Source: Pisaster brevispinus
Taxonomy: Eukaryota; Echinodermata; Asteroidea; Forcipulatida; Asteriidae
Direction of reading: 5' to 3'
Length of the DNA: 64,000 bases
NCBI GenBank assembly: GCA_023634235.1
Contig: JAMKCF010000001.1
Coordinates: 6,450,758 to 6,514,757 of the forward strand
Of this stretch, positions 1 through 13,500 are shown piece after piece. Position 1 is the stretch's first letter. Each line of letters starts with the position of its first letter. The position numbers and the translations under genes were made by a program. The notes below the pieces were generated by a model. The model was not told the DNA's origin. It ran no database searches and saw only the letters and a list, made by a program, of their open reading frames with translations.

Positions 1-410
1 TGTTAATTGCAATTGCATATCTGTAATAACCAAAAGGGCGTTAAAAGTAAAATGCTTATAAATCGGAACAAAAATAAATTTAAAATCCACCAATCATATT
101 TTTTGTTCTATCAGTTTAACATTTTATATTGTCAAACAATTACTTTTGTGATGACTTGTTATCAATGAGCTCCATTTACCATGAGCTCCAGGGTATTCAA
201 AAACAAATTCATGAAATCCATGCAAAGAGACTCTTTTGCCTATGACACAAGCTCAGCAGCACCTTCACTGAGGTAAAAACCTTCGATTGGCGGAGAATCA
301 TGCGTGCACGTTTCTTAATGACGGCGGCCATTGCAAGGAGTCTATTGTAATAAGGGCATTTCAATATTGAGCTGACAATTTGAAACTGTCATGGTGGGGA
401 AACCAGTCAA

Positions 411-851
411 GTATGGTTTGTTTTTTGTAACACCATGTGGGAGAAATTAATCCGAAATGCACATGGTGTTACCATAAACTGTAAAACTTGAACCCATTTG
501 AAGATGCCACTAACTGACTAAGATCCCATTTTTAAAGGGACTGTGTTGTCATGATCAAAGCAGGCCTGTGGCTCACATGGAATTATGTACTCTCACCCAG
601 TTACTGCACGTGGCAACCTCCCTCCGTATATCTTTGCAGGGCACGTGCGCATAACTGGGGGAGCATTCATAATTCCATGTACATGTACATCCAGAGGCCT
701 GCTTTGATCATGACGACACAGTCCCTTTAAAAATGGGTTCTTAGTCAGTTAGTGGCATCTTCAAATGGGTTTAAGTTTTACAGTTTATGTTAACACCATG
801 TGCATTTGGTAATAATTAGTCCCACACGGTGTTACAACAAATAAACCATAC
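411..851. mobile_element. Long foldback element (arms about 180-190 bp)
   Basis: The left arm starting GTATGGTTTG is the reverse complement of the right arm ending AACCATAC, with a unique centre near 590-660. Both arms carry an AACACCATGTG motif and a segment reading GCCACTAACTGACTAAGA / TCTTAGTCAGTTAGTGGC. No transposase. Non-autonomous palindromic element. Confidence 0.75.
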
Positions 852-1238
852 TCGACTAAGATCTCAGCTGTGAAGAAACCTTTCCCATAAATTTTTGTTA
901 ACGGAGGTTTCAAATATATTTATCCAAAAGCCAATGTCAAACCTTTTTGCTAAGCTATCAAAAGGTTTAGGCATTTGAACAACTTTCTTTCAGGGATTGC
1001 ATCTTTATATGACCACTGGCCCCTCCCCCTTCACGCCTCTCTGTACCCCATGTCCATTATCTTTCCCCTTCCCCTACCTCAACTACAGTCCTTAATATGC
1101 GTTATGTGCCTTAACATCTACTTTGAATGTAACTGAGCTTGAGCTTACTTGTAGCACAAGTCAAAATTATACAATAAATGTATTTTTAAGACAAACAAGC
1201 TTTCCAACAGATAGTAAATGTGATCATCCCATGACCTG

Positions 1239-1429
1239 GGCCCCATTTCATAGAGCTGCATAAGCACACGCACAAAAAGGAGCTAAGCATACAAAAATCA
1301 CGCTTACCAAAATAAGGTTACTTGTCAAAATACCATACCACCTGCGCCATCTTTGATCCTGCTAATTTTTGTTCAGCACAAAGTTGTTAAGCAAAATTGT
1401 CTGTTTAAGCAGCTCCATGAAATTGAGCC
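1239..1429. mobile_element. Palindromic MITE-like element, GGCCCAATTTCATAG family
   Basis: Starts GGCCCCATTTCATAGAGCTG and ends CAGCTCCATGAAATTGAGCC, with internal imperfect complementarity (TAAGCA / TGCTTA motifs). Clear relatives lie at 16565-16755 and 60617-60818, and diverged ones at 4844-5046, 17152-17400 and 30540-30852. Confidence 0.7.
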
Positions 1430-1467
1430 CGGATGTAACTGAAGTGTTTTGTGTTTGTCTTTTTTAG

Positions 1468-1531
1468 GTACTCAAGCTCAGAGGTCATGACCATTGATGA
1501 CCTTTTGATATTCCTAGAAGCTGAACAGGGT
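1468..1531 (+). CDS. PLCL: PLCL exon a: EF-hand region
   Basis: Acceptor TTTTTAG, donor GTAAGT. It enters at the third codon position and encodes [20 protein letters not shown], the conserved helix at the end of the PLC EF-hand lobe. Preceding exons lie before the window or are unrecognisable in 1-1467. Confidence 0.85.
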
Positions 1532-4500
1532 GTAAGTACCAACCATAAAAAATAGAGCCCACAGAACGCTGAATGGGTCATTATCAGTGGAACTTTGTTA
1601 TGAAAACATTAAAAAGGCCACATAATAAGATCACAGTGCAACTGCCATTTTGTTATGCCGTTTTTATGTTTGTTTTTACATGCAAGCTTGCCCCAAATAA
1701 AGCTAAAAGCCACCCTTAATTCTTGAAGAAGAAATTATTTAAGATGAAATTAACTCAGGGGAGCAGCAGGTAAGAATTGTAAAAACAGTCCAGATTGTAG
1801 GATGGACTCCATTGGAGGGAAACATGCACCAGGCAGGGAGTTCCAAAGAGATACCACAATGTACAGTACGTGGAATAAAGCTGTTGGAATGGCTCTTTGT
1901 TTTACATCTCAGCAAAGTGAGAGTGTATGCTGAACAAGCAGAAAGCCCGGTTTCACGCTCAAACACTTTGACAGGAGGAATTAGGTTGGACACACTGGTG
2001 GCACATTTACCAAGAAAATATCTGTAGAAAATCTCAGCCCTGCTAAAATATAGGATTTAAACTGCTTCTAGCCACCGTGTGATATTTTAACTATTGGTGT
2101 GTTTCCACTCATTTTATCCTGTTTTGTCAAGAAAATTAAAGACATTTCTGTTTAAGTGAAGTTTGCAGTGACACCCTGTGCATAAATCTGTTTTGAGTAG
2201 TGGTGATTCTGAGAAGAAGCGATGGTTTAAGAGATTTATGCACATGGTGTCACTGCAAACCTCACCTGATTGTACTCCCATCATGCAAAGATTCAAATCC
2301 TACTTTATATACAGGGAGTGTCTACTGTACCTTTGGTAATTACTCCAAAAATGAATGACCATAAAAACTTTCTTTGGTAAAGAGCACTGGAGAAATGTGG
2401 ATATTATGAAACACGACTCCCTTTGAAGTATTGTAATTTTTTAAAAAGAGGTAATTTTTTACCCAACAATTTAAATCTCAAAAAGGCTTCAGGCATTAAC
2501 TTCTCATTCAAAGGACAAAGCAACTATCTTAGCTTGTCTTCTTCATATTCCCCAGGGAACTGAGATGGTTTAAATACAAGAAATTATCTGCACACCACAA
2601 ACTTCAAATTGGTAGATTCATGAGCTGTATAAATACTTGTCAATTGTTATTTTATGATTAATATCAATGATGACATGAAATGTTGTGATTTGACAGATGG
2701 CGGGTGTATCTAGAGAAAAGTGCTTGACCATCATTAACAAATACGAGCCGTCCCAAGAAGGTAGAGAGAAAGGTCATCTGGGCATTGATGGTAGGTTCTC
2801 TATCTCATCTGGGCCTTCGTATCCTAAACTTGGCCCAGTTTAGAATTGCAACCAAACTGAGAAATTTATTTATTGAATTACAATCAGGGACGTCTTGGAG
2901 TTAGTGAAATAGCATTATATGTTGAGACACCCGAAACATCAGCCATGTTATCAATGTGATGCGATGTTTGACACAGTAGGCCCCAATACATGTACGTGTG
3001 TCTGTAGTTGTTATTTGAAAGCTCTTCTTCTCATATATTTGATGAGCAAAAGATCAAAGTTTTGTATTTTTGGGCACGAAGTGCCTGAATTTGGAGTAGA
3101 GCATCAGGTATCATGTTTCATCACTAACCGCTATGTTGTACATAAAACATGTACAGGCCAGACATCGTTGAGAATCAATATAGATTATCTTTCTGCTTAG
3201 TCCCAGGTTTCACCAAATTCCATTTACAACATGTATGGGGACAAGGTTGGGATTTATTTTATTTACTTTTTTGTTCTTATTGTTCCCAAGTTTCACCATC
3301 TTCCATTACAACAAGGTTGTGATTTTTTTGGTCTCCTTGTTTCCAGTTAATATGGGGACAATGTTGGGATTTATTTTTTTTCTTCTCCTTGTTCCCAGGT
3401 TTCACCGACTACAATTTACAATATGTATGGAGGAGTCGCGGAGAAAGTAAATACAATTATCTTTTTTTCTTGTACCCAGGTTTCACCAATTACCTTTTAT
3501 CTGAAGATTGTGACATCTTTGATTACCAGCACCGGTCAGTTTGTCAAGACATGACACAACCTCTATCTCACTACTTCATAGCATCATCCCACAATACGTG
3601 AGTAAAGATGGTCGCACTCATGCTTGCATCTAAAGGGCCCTTTGTTGGCATCATACGCCTCTCGGCAGGCAGGCAGAAATTGTCATTGGCCAACGGGCAT
3701 AGACACAGACATTCTTAATTATCTGACAAAGTTTGTTTTGTTTTTTGTTTTTGTTCTTTTTTTGTGGGGGGGTGACGCATATGGCAAATCATCATAATAT
3801 ATATGTTTTTTCAGTTTACTCTTTATGGAAAAGTAGAGTGAATGAAAAAACTTTAACATCCAAAAGAAACAGCAATCTTTTGTTGTATGTGTGGACAAAA
3901 GTAACAAAACCTTAATGCTTAAAATTATCTTGCTCAAATCTTATCAGAAACCCTAAAGATTTTTGCACAAAAGTCCAGTGTCTGCCATCAACGAGTGTTT
4001 TGCCTGTCACAGAGTAGGAAGAGGGCCCTCTAGATGTTAACAAGTCCTGACGTCATTTCGTTACCATACATGCCATACAGTTATGGAACAGTTAAAAGGT
4101 TTCACAACCTGCTTCTTGTAGAGAGACAGCATCAGTAGCCATCACTCAGTTTCATAAAACTTTGCATGACAGAAAATTCCACCTGCACCTCTTTGCACAG
4201 CAAAAAATAGCTCGGAACAGCCTTAAACATTATTTGGTACATATCCAATGTATTTGGATGGCACGGACGGCTAATGCATAAAGCACTCACCTCTCACCAT
4301 TGTCATGATTGTGGCTTTATGTGAGTAGAGTTGTGCCTCGGTACTCTACAAAGCAACGAGGGTTTTCCTCCCTGTGTAGAAATCAATCTCTGGCTGTGCT
4401 CCGTGGTCATGTTTGGGTCGATGGGCTTGGCTGCCTGCAACTCGAATGAATCATAGCCTCATCCTTGGCAATTCAGCTTCTCAGCTGTGAGTAAGGATGA

Positions 4501-7500
4501 TTATTATTATTTAGGCTGCAAACGTTGGCCCAATTTGAAAAAAGCTGTCCACTAGAAAATATGTCTTTGCTATTGAGCAAAACTTTTGCAGGGCATCAGT
4601 CACAAAAATGTCCCCTTATGTTATTTGGGCTGGCACTTTGCTTGTGCTTACAAGCTTTTTGAAATGAGGCCCTGTTTGTTCCTCCTCCTCCTCAGGATGA
4701 GTGAGAAGAAACCTTTTGAGTTGTGTATCTAATCACATCAGGCAGTAACACTGTTTTATTATCCAGATGTTTATTTTGTTTATGAAAATAAACAGCATGT
4801 CACAATTTCTACCAAAAACAAATTTTCTTAACCTTTTTAGTGACTTGGGCCAAATTTCATACAACTTGTAAGCAGATATTTTCTGTCGCTGCTAATGGAG
4901 TACCAATTGGCAGAGTTTTCTTTTCAACAACTGCTTATTGTAAGCAAAGCAAGAGGCTTGATAAACTGCTGGCCATACTTGGAAGGAGATTAGCGACGCA
5001 CCAATGCAAATCACTCATGAATGCACACAACTTTGTAAAATTGGGCTCGGAAATGTTGGACTGTGTGGCAATCAGTAAAAAAAATGTCAAATGATCAATT
5101 CAAAAAAGTACTTGTATAACCAGCTTTGTGATTTGCGTGGTCAATGTAACGCGAGTCACCATGGAGTCATGCTCACGAGTATACCTCAAGCAATGAACAA
5201 GTAGATCGGGCATAAACTTTTGCAGCTGAGCCGCTAATTTTTTCTTCTGCTGTTTTTTGTTGTACTGTTGTTTGTTTTTTGCGCCACAGAAAACCTTCAA
5301 ACACTGTTCAAGGTTGTGTATGCTATGCAATTCATTTTATTAATTGATTTATTTATTTGTTTGCAAAAACTCAAGTTTTTTGTCAGTTAGATGCACTAAA
5401 ATCTTACCTTTGGTTTGTTGCTTAAAATGTTGAAGCAAAGTTGGGAAACGTTTGCCACATTACCCCCCCCCCCCACCCCTAAACTGTGACCATGAGATGT
5501 TTTTGTTCCACAGTAGGTGAAACATAAAAAAGGGCAATGAAACAAAAATGAGACAAAATTGCATCTTAAAACAAACTGAAGATTCATTAAGAATTCCTTT
5601 TGAAGCATTGAACGTTTTGAAATGCCCCATAAAACTCAGATTTGTGTGTGTCTTTTGTCTCGGAGCCTGCCATGCATTCCACTCGGTAAAAGTCTACAAA
5701 CAGTTTCCAGAAGTTTGAGCACCTCATCCTTTCATCCGCCATTAACCAGTTTTTCCCAATCATTGTCTGGTCACTGTCTGTCTCCACAGACATTTCATCA
5801 ACATTTATTTATGTCACTTTACCCCAACCATGTTAAGTTTTTAATCGATGTTAAATTGGCATCAGTCAGGGATAAGGAATTTGATTTGTGTTTTACCGTA
5901 CATTGATTTGTGTTCAGCACTGTATGCGCAGTACTGCCCAGAGTCCTGGGGGATAAACCCACAGATGTGTTACTCTGGTTGGATTCAAACCCATGACCTT
6001 TGTTATTCTAGAGCAGATGTCTTACCACTAGACCACCAAGCTTGCCTGTTAGCTAGAGGCAGTTCAAATCCTATATTTAAGAAAAAGACTAAAAATACAG
6101 GATTTGAACCGCCTCCAGCTGCTGGGCAAGCTTGGTGGTTAGTGGTAAAAAATGTGCTCTATGGTGGCCTTTTTTTATTTATTTTTTTTATTTATTCTTT
6201 TATCCCAGAACTGAGGAAGTACTGAGCATAAAGTGTTTGACACACATGTATGGGGGGAAACAAAAATGAAGCATTTACATGTATTAATGTCATTTTACCT
6301 CCTGCCATGTTAAGTTTGTTAAGCTTACAGACAAGTAAACAAAACTATACAAACATGTTTTTACAACTTAAAGTTCACAAAGTTTGATTTGCATTAATTG
6401 TACCAGATATCTTCATTTATTTCCTTGTTGCTAATTGTTCGTTGAAACTAATTGTTAAGTTGATGCATTTATTTTTCATGCTTAACCCTTTCGTTACCGA
6501 ATTGTTTGGACATAAACAACCGCTGGTGACCGCATTGTTTGACCACTCAAGCGTGAAGCACACATTCTTGCACAACAGAAAGCTTTCATTCAAAGGCCAC
6601 TTTTACAAACTCCATTATCTCCTTGAAGATATTGTTTTACAGCAAAATAAGTAATAAAAAAGTTCTTCCTTATTGAATTCCCTTTCATATAATCTAAAAC
6701 TCATTGAGATTGGTCCAATAAATGTCAAAGTTCTTGGTCTTTCTTTCCTCAGTGCAATCTGTAATCCCAAACACTTTTTTGTACACAACCATATGGCGCT
6801 CCGTAGGTGTTTGGCATTTCGGATCTTCTAACTCCAATTTGAAGAGATTGCATAATAGCAACCTTATTTTATTTTACCACCATTGGAAAGATCCGATCTC
6901 TCTCTTTCCAATGATGGTAAGCTTGGGTATGGAGGGTGAACATGGACAAAACTACAACTTTATTACAAATGGCCTTTGTGCTCAGGCTTGAGTGCCTTTT
7001 TGTGTGCAAGCTTGGTCGACTAAAGTCGCCAATGGTAAGGAAGAGGGGGTATGAGTGCAGTCGACTAAAGTCGCCTATGGTAACGAAAGGGTTAAGAATT
7101 ATATACATGTAATTGTCCAGTTTTAAAAATCCTCTTATTTCTAACCAAGTACTAAAACATAATTTGATGTACTGTGTCTACTAATGGTTACTTGCTTCTT
7201 TCTTTGTTTTAACTGTCATCAACTTTCTTTTTTACCTCAGAAAGTTCCCATATTGTTTTTCTGGAAGAGTAAATAAATTCCCACCCTCTAAGTTTCAACA
7301 ATTATACTATTCGACCAGCATGTGAAATTTTCATGGAATAGTTATGTGTCACATGTTAATGCCATGTCACACGGGGCAATTTCCTGGCAACCAAATTCAG
7401 GCAATCTCCATTCAGAAAGTATATTCACATTTCAGCTAATACATTACTCTCTTAGGGATAGTAACTTGTAGCAAAAAAAACATCTCTTGTGCTACCAAAG

Positions 7501-10500
7501 TGTTTGTTTTGCATACAGTGCAGCAGGGTTCAAATTAAGGGGGAAAAACCACAAGACTGCAGGGCTTGTAGCTCAAAACTTTTACTGGACCAGAAAATTT
7601 GTTGCGAGACTAGAATCAAAACGAGAAAGAAAAAAACTATGCCGTTTCACATTTGAGCTGTTTTTATCGGAGTAAGCTCTGAAAGAAGATTTACTCATTC
7701 TTGTCTTATGGTTAATACTTCAAAACTCAACAGAATTGAAAGATACTTTTCTTTCTCAGTTTAAATTTGAAATGACACAGAGGTATCGTTCTTGAAAAAC
7801 ACAAGACTGCCAGACTTGTACGTTCAATAGTTTACTGGCCCGATGCTCAAATCACTGACCACGGGCCGCAGTCTAGATTTCAAGCCCTGTGCAGCTGGTT
7901 GCCTCCAAGTTCCCTGAAAAAAATGCCCGTTGTGACATGGCCTGTAGTGTGAGAACAAACAGTTATTTTGTGAAATTCTACATCAGGCTTATTTTGATTG
8001 TGGCAATAAAAATAAGCATCAGCACCTTGAGAGGTCTTCAAATGCTATTTCCTCAACTTTGACAGATATAATTATTTCTTCAGAGTTGTAGATATTGCCA
8101 AAGTGATTTGTGTTGTGACTTCACACTTTGCTTAGCTACTAAAATTGATACGTATTAAAGAGCAGTCTTAACTCTGTGAAATCGGCCCTTGGGTGGGTTT
8201 GCTCTGTGGCAATGAATATTTCAAACTCAAACAGAAAAAGAAGGTTCCTGTTGGTTACAGTTAAACATTAAGGGAACACAGCAACCATGGACTGACTTCA
8301 TTTGGGGTGAAGCGGCAATCAAACCCCACTCACCAACGTGTTCCCTATAACAAAACTAACATAATCACCTCTAACATTCTTCCATCCATCCCTTCCATGT
8401 TCGTTCCTTATGTCTTCCTTTTTTTCTGGGCTTGTCTGTTTTATTTTTTTTTTTTTTTTGGTTGTTTCCATTGTGGACCTCATCCCAACCCCTTTCCATT
8501 CGTAGGTATGGCAACTGGCCTCAGATGGGAATTTGCCCCAAACATCCACCACCCGGGCTATCAAAGTAAGATTTTTTCGGCTCTTTTGACCTTTGAACCC
8601 TCTCCTCGATCCACCTTGATCACATGACCCTTGTTACCTAATAGAGATGAGTCACATGCTCTCACAGATGTTTTATTTATTTATTTTTCCTCAAAGAAAC
8701 AACCTTTCTGATACCAATACCTTTTTAAAAAGTCTGTTGATACAAAATGCTGTCAAAGATGTTAAACTAATCTAATTGGCTTTTGTCAGACTAGCATTAT
8801 ACATTCCCTTGGTGCAATGGTCTGACTGCTCGCCTTGCATTTACAAAAGTTGGAGTTCATATCCCAAGTTGGCGGATAGTTTTCAAAACTTCCTTTATTT
8901 TTAAAGAAAAAAACCTCCTACCAAAAACCCTACCACTCCATAAAGCTTTTACCTGTGTCACTGTATTCCTATTTTAATTTGTTTTTTACCTTCCATACAT
9001 TATAATCATTTTCATCTCTCTGCCTCTGTTGCCATGGTGATTTACATTCCCAAATATTTTCCAGAGCCCCAACATGTCCTTGTGCCCAGATGTATCTGTT
9101 AACTTTAACCCAATTTGATAAAAATGATTACTTCCACAGCTTTTTTAAAATATTATTATTCTTTTTTTCTCTTCTCTTTAATGAATAGTTGTTGACAGTT
9201 TAAAACAAAATTACAAATTACCACACAAAATTACTAAATTGTTTTTCATGAAAGAAAACTGAAATGTTTGGGTTACATTTTTTTACCGTTGTGGCTAAAG
9301 TGATGTTGGCATGCTATGTGATTGTGAATGTCATGGAAACTGCTGTAAGATTTAGGTTTCAAGCTACATGTAGCATGTGAGTGCTATTGGAAGGCTGTTC
9401 AAATAGCTTTTGAATGCTGTTTTGAAAACTACAAATGTATGTGCATGCTTAATAATGACGTCAGTCAAGTTTGGGTTTCTAAGGGTTTGGGTCTATTGAA
9501 TGCAAATAATAGTTGTTAGCTTTCGAGAAAGACTCGGGTGGGGTTGAAACGTTTGGCCTTTTACAGTTTTTTGCTGTTGTTAAACAAGTACACCTGTATG
9601 TAAAAGCTAATGTAACGAAAGAAGATAGCTGGGTTTTCAATAGAAGAAGCCGAGTGTGAAGGACCCAGCAGTAATTGTTTTCAAACTCTCTACTTGTTTT
9701 GCATCTTACTCTTGTAATTTCAATTTCTGATACGTTCACATCTGTCAAGTAAACAACATGTGAAGGTTACATTTCACTTTTCTTCATACATGTTATGAAT
9801 ACTGTTCAGCAGAAATAAAATCAATTCAAACACAATTTTCTTGAAGGTATCAAAATCTCGAAAGGATATATTTTGACGGGGTGATTAACCTACCTGCGGG
9901 ATTTCCCATAGACACTCAAACATTGTAAATGTCTACCTACATGGAAAACCTGTGTATGAATATGTTTTGTGCCTAGTTTTGCTTTCCCTACTGGTGACTT
10001 GAGTCGAGAAACATGGCAATGTATAATCATCACAACAAAGAAAACTCTATTCTTTCCAACATTTTCCAGTTTATCTGGGATATCTTGATTTGCAAGACAA
10101 TATAAAAAAGTAATGATAAATTTTCTCCCACCAAACCTTTAGCCACTCATTTGCAAGACCAATCATTATTGGTCAACCTTGTTAGTCAATCCAAAACAAG
10201 CTTAAGTAAGCCTTTCTCTCATTGGTTGCCCTGAATCCTTCACTTCCATGAATATGTAAATAGCTTCACACGTCACAAACTTTTCATAGGAATGCTGAAC
10301 CACACATCACACAACAGTGTAAAGTCATTGGGGAAAAACTAGACTGGAAAACCAGTCTTTCCATGAATCAGGAGAGCTAACCTTGAGCAAACTACAAGGG
10401 AGGTGTGTGTGGAGTTAATTGTCATGCAGCGCTAAATGGGCTTAGGCAGAAACAGTTAGTATTCACCAGTTACCTGGACATGGGTTTTACAAGAAACCTT

Positions 10501-13500
10501 TTCAACATTCTCTCCCACTTTGCATTGTCTAAATACTACCCAAAGTACACATGTTTAATCCTGCTTGGACCAAGTTTATCTTAACATGCTTATTTGGGGG
10601 AAAAGAAACAAGTCTTTTGAGTTTTCTTGACAGTTATTGCACAATTTATGATTCATAGAAGCAATTATTTTCATAAAAGTTGATGTAATCCTAACCATAA
10701 ATGTAAAACTAGTTGGAAGCCATTTTTCTTCTTCTTGTTTTATGTAGCGATTGTTTGAATTGTGAATTTTCCTGTTTGCTGCAGTTACCTCACTGAAGAC
10801 CAGTTGAAGGGACCATCTAGCGTGGCGGCTTATGTGAAGGCACTACAAAAAGGATGCAGATGGGTAGAATGTAAGTTGAGTTAAGAATTGTAATTATTGT
10901 GATGATGGGAAATAACTAAATGTAGGTTGGATTTGAAACTTTGCATGGTGGAAGTATGACTAAGAGAGGTTTGCTGTAACACCATGTGGAAGTCTTTTTT
11001 GAGTAGTGTGTGTTCTGAAAAGAACTGGTGGTTAATGACTCAAGGTGTCAATAAGTGTGCTCTGATCCTCTTCAGGAGATTCCTTTCTTTTCAGATCCCA
11101 CACTACTCAAAAGAGATTTTCACATGGTGTTACCGCAAACCTCTCTTCAGTTAAATGTAGGTTGTTGTTTTAAATTGTTTATTTTGTTTGGTTTTTTTTT
11201 TATATTTATTTTGTATGGACATAGTCCTTACTTTTTATAAACAAATCCATTTTGTGTAAATTTCTTAATGTCGTGCACCAGTGCTTTCTCTCTATTACTT
11301 GGATGCATTTAAGTCTGCTCTTTTTAATAGTTAGGGACTGCAAGGCTCTGTTTCGGGGTTTGAGGGTCATAGAGGTGAAAGGCAGGGAAGAAACATCTGA
11401 GTGCCAGTTCTACCTAGCGCCCTCGTGTGGTCGCTTCACTGGCTTGTATTAACCTCTTTTGTTGATAGTGTTTAACCTTGCCTTGTATGTCATCATAAAG
11501 GCGGCTGTTTCTTCTGTTTGACCCTGTATGTTCTGAAACTCAGGTACTTCATTGTGGTGGAGCCAATCTTAATGCCCCAAATGTGTGATATATTTTATTT
11601 TCATTTCAGTGGACTGTTGGGATGGTGCCAATGGAGAACCAATCATATACCACGGTCATACGCTAACGTCAAAGATACTATTCAAAGCAGTCGTTGAAGC
11701 AATTAATCAACATGCGTTTGAAACATCGGAGTAAGTTCTTAGTACTGCTTGCAATGAAAATCTCAAGGAGTAAATACTCAAAACTTATCTGTTACCTGTG
11801 CATGACCTTGTAATGCAAGTAACATAAATCTAAAACAATTTCTTTTTATCAAATGCTATCCTTAAATTCTAATTAGTATACAAGTTTGTGAAAATGTCAA
11901 ACTGTAGAAATAAATTCAAATATATCGTTGCGTCATTGTGAAAACGTTGCATCTCCTAAAATAGCATTTACATTACATGCGAGTTTGAAAGTGCCAAGAC
12001 GTTATATCTCACTTGAATATTCCTGATGTACACACAAAAACAATAGATGCTGAGATACAACATTGTTGCAAAATAGAGGTACAACATTTTTTGATGTGAC
12101 AATATAAAGGTTGCTATGTTTGTGTTTGAACTGAACATACCTGTGAATGTGAAGTTAGGAATACATTTTTACTGAAACAAATTTGATTTGAATAGAATGT
12201 CATTGATCTCAGGATCAACCTAGAATGTGCCCTCTATCTTCTTCTCAGGCCACAGGTAGAAAGATTTTGTTGGGTTTATAAAAACAATAGTAGTTGGAAC
12301 CAGGGGCTGGTTAAACAAATTCATAACAATTTGATTATATTTAACAATAATGATTATCAATTTTCTCTCTATTTCATTGCATTATTTGGCATGAAACAGC
12401 AAGTTTCAGGTTCCTATTGCATGTTGAAATGAATTCCCTAAGATGAATAGTTTCAACATTTCAACAACAAAAAATTGCCATTTAGACATGGGATACAAAC
12501 ATTTTTTGGGAAACATGGGTGCCCAAATACAATAGCACATTTACAAATGACATTTACAGATTTGCTTTCACTTAAGTGTTTCTGAAGCACAATCAGAATG
12601 TTGGAAAGCTGTTAGGTAGCGGCCCATCATCGAGCCACACCTGGTCAAACAGACAGCATCTCCGAGAGAGATGAAAGGGACTCTGTGAAACACTGACCTT
12701 TGTACACGCAATCAGCAACAGTGTCTCACCACGTGTCAGTGTGTTGACATGACTACGCTATAAACGCACAGAAACTCGAATGCCACAGCAAACTGTTAAA
12801 ATTGTTGCAGTACCTGGCATGCCTGGTGCTGAAATAGAAGATTCAAAGCTAGCAGGCAATCTCCTTGCTTTGTGGAAACTTAACACCCTGTGGCAACCTG
12901 GTTTAGTTTGGTTGACCGCTTGAACCACTTTAATACAGACAGTTCAGCAAAATACACCTGTCAAGAAGCCAGAATACATAGTTTGTTTCTTAAAGATGAT
13001 TATGTACTCCTACATTTTTGTCCTACAGAATTCCTTACCTGTATGCTTCCTCTTGCAACCTGTGTAACAAGTCAGGGGGATTTCTTTGGGGGGGGATTTT
13101 TTTTTGTTTACTTGGATTCAGAGACCTGATGAAAACATCAAAAAAGGTGAAAAGCGTCCCATAGCAAAAGCTAGAAGTCAAGTTGCACGACAGAACTACA
13201 AAAAGAAGGATCAACAGAATAATTCTATTAAACAGCAAAAAAATATGGAAGTGAAGGTGGTAGTCATTGAGACCTGAAAGCCACTGCTAATGCACGAGAG
13301 CCCTATTGTCTGGCTAAGCGTGCAGCTCATTCACACTTTATGGGCACGGCCCCAAAGACCATCAATTCACAGGTCACCATCTAACCCACACTACACCACA
13401 ACCACCAAAGAAACAGCAAACCCAACCTCACGTCATTTGACCCCTACTACCCTCTTCGCTTAGCTCTGGCCTTGAGTTGAAATCTGTAAGATACTGTGAC

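Larger units (their letters stand above)
1..1467. other. Intron upstream of PLCL exon a
   Basis: No exon of the missing N-terminus was recognised. It holds a foldback element (411-851) and a GGCCC-type palindromic element (1239-1429). Confidence 0.6.

Noticed and set aside
8511..8565. Possible extra PLCL exon (ATGGCAACTGGCCTCAGATG...) in the 7-kb intron
   Set aside because: The flanking exons join SSHNT directly to [10 protein letters not shown], as in all PLCs, so no extra exon fits there.
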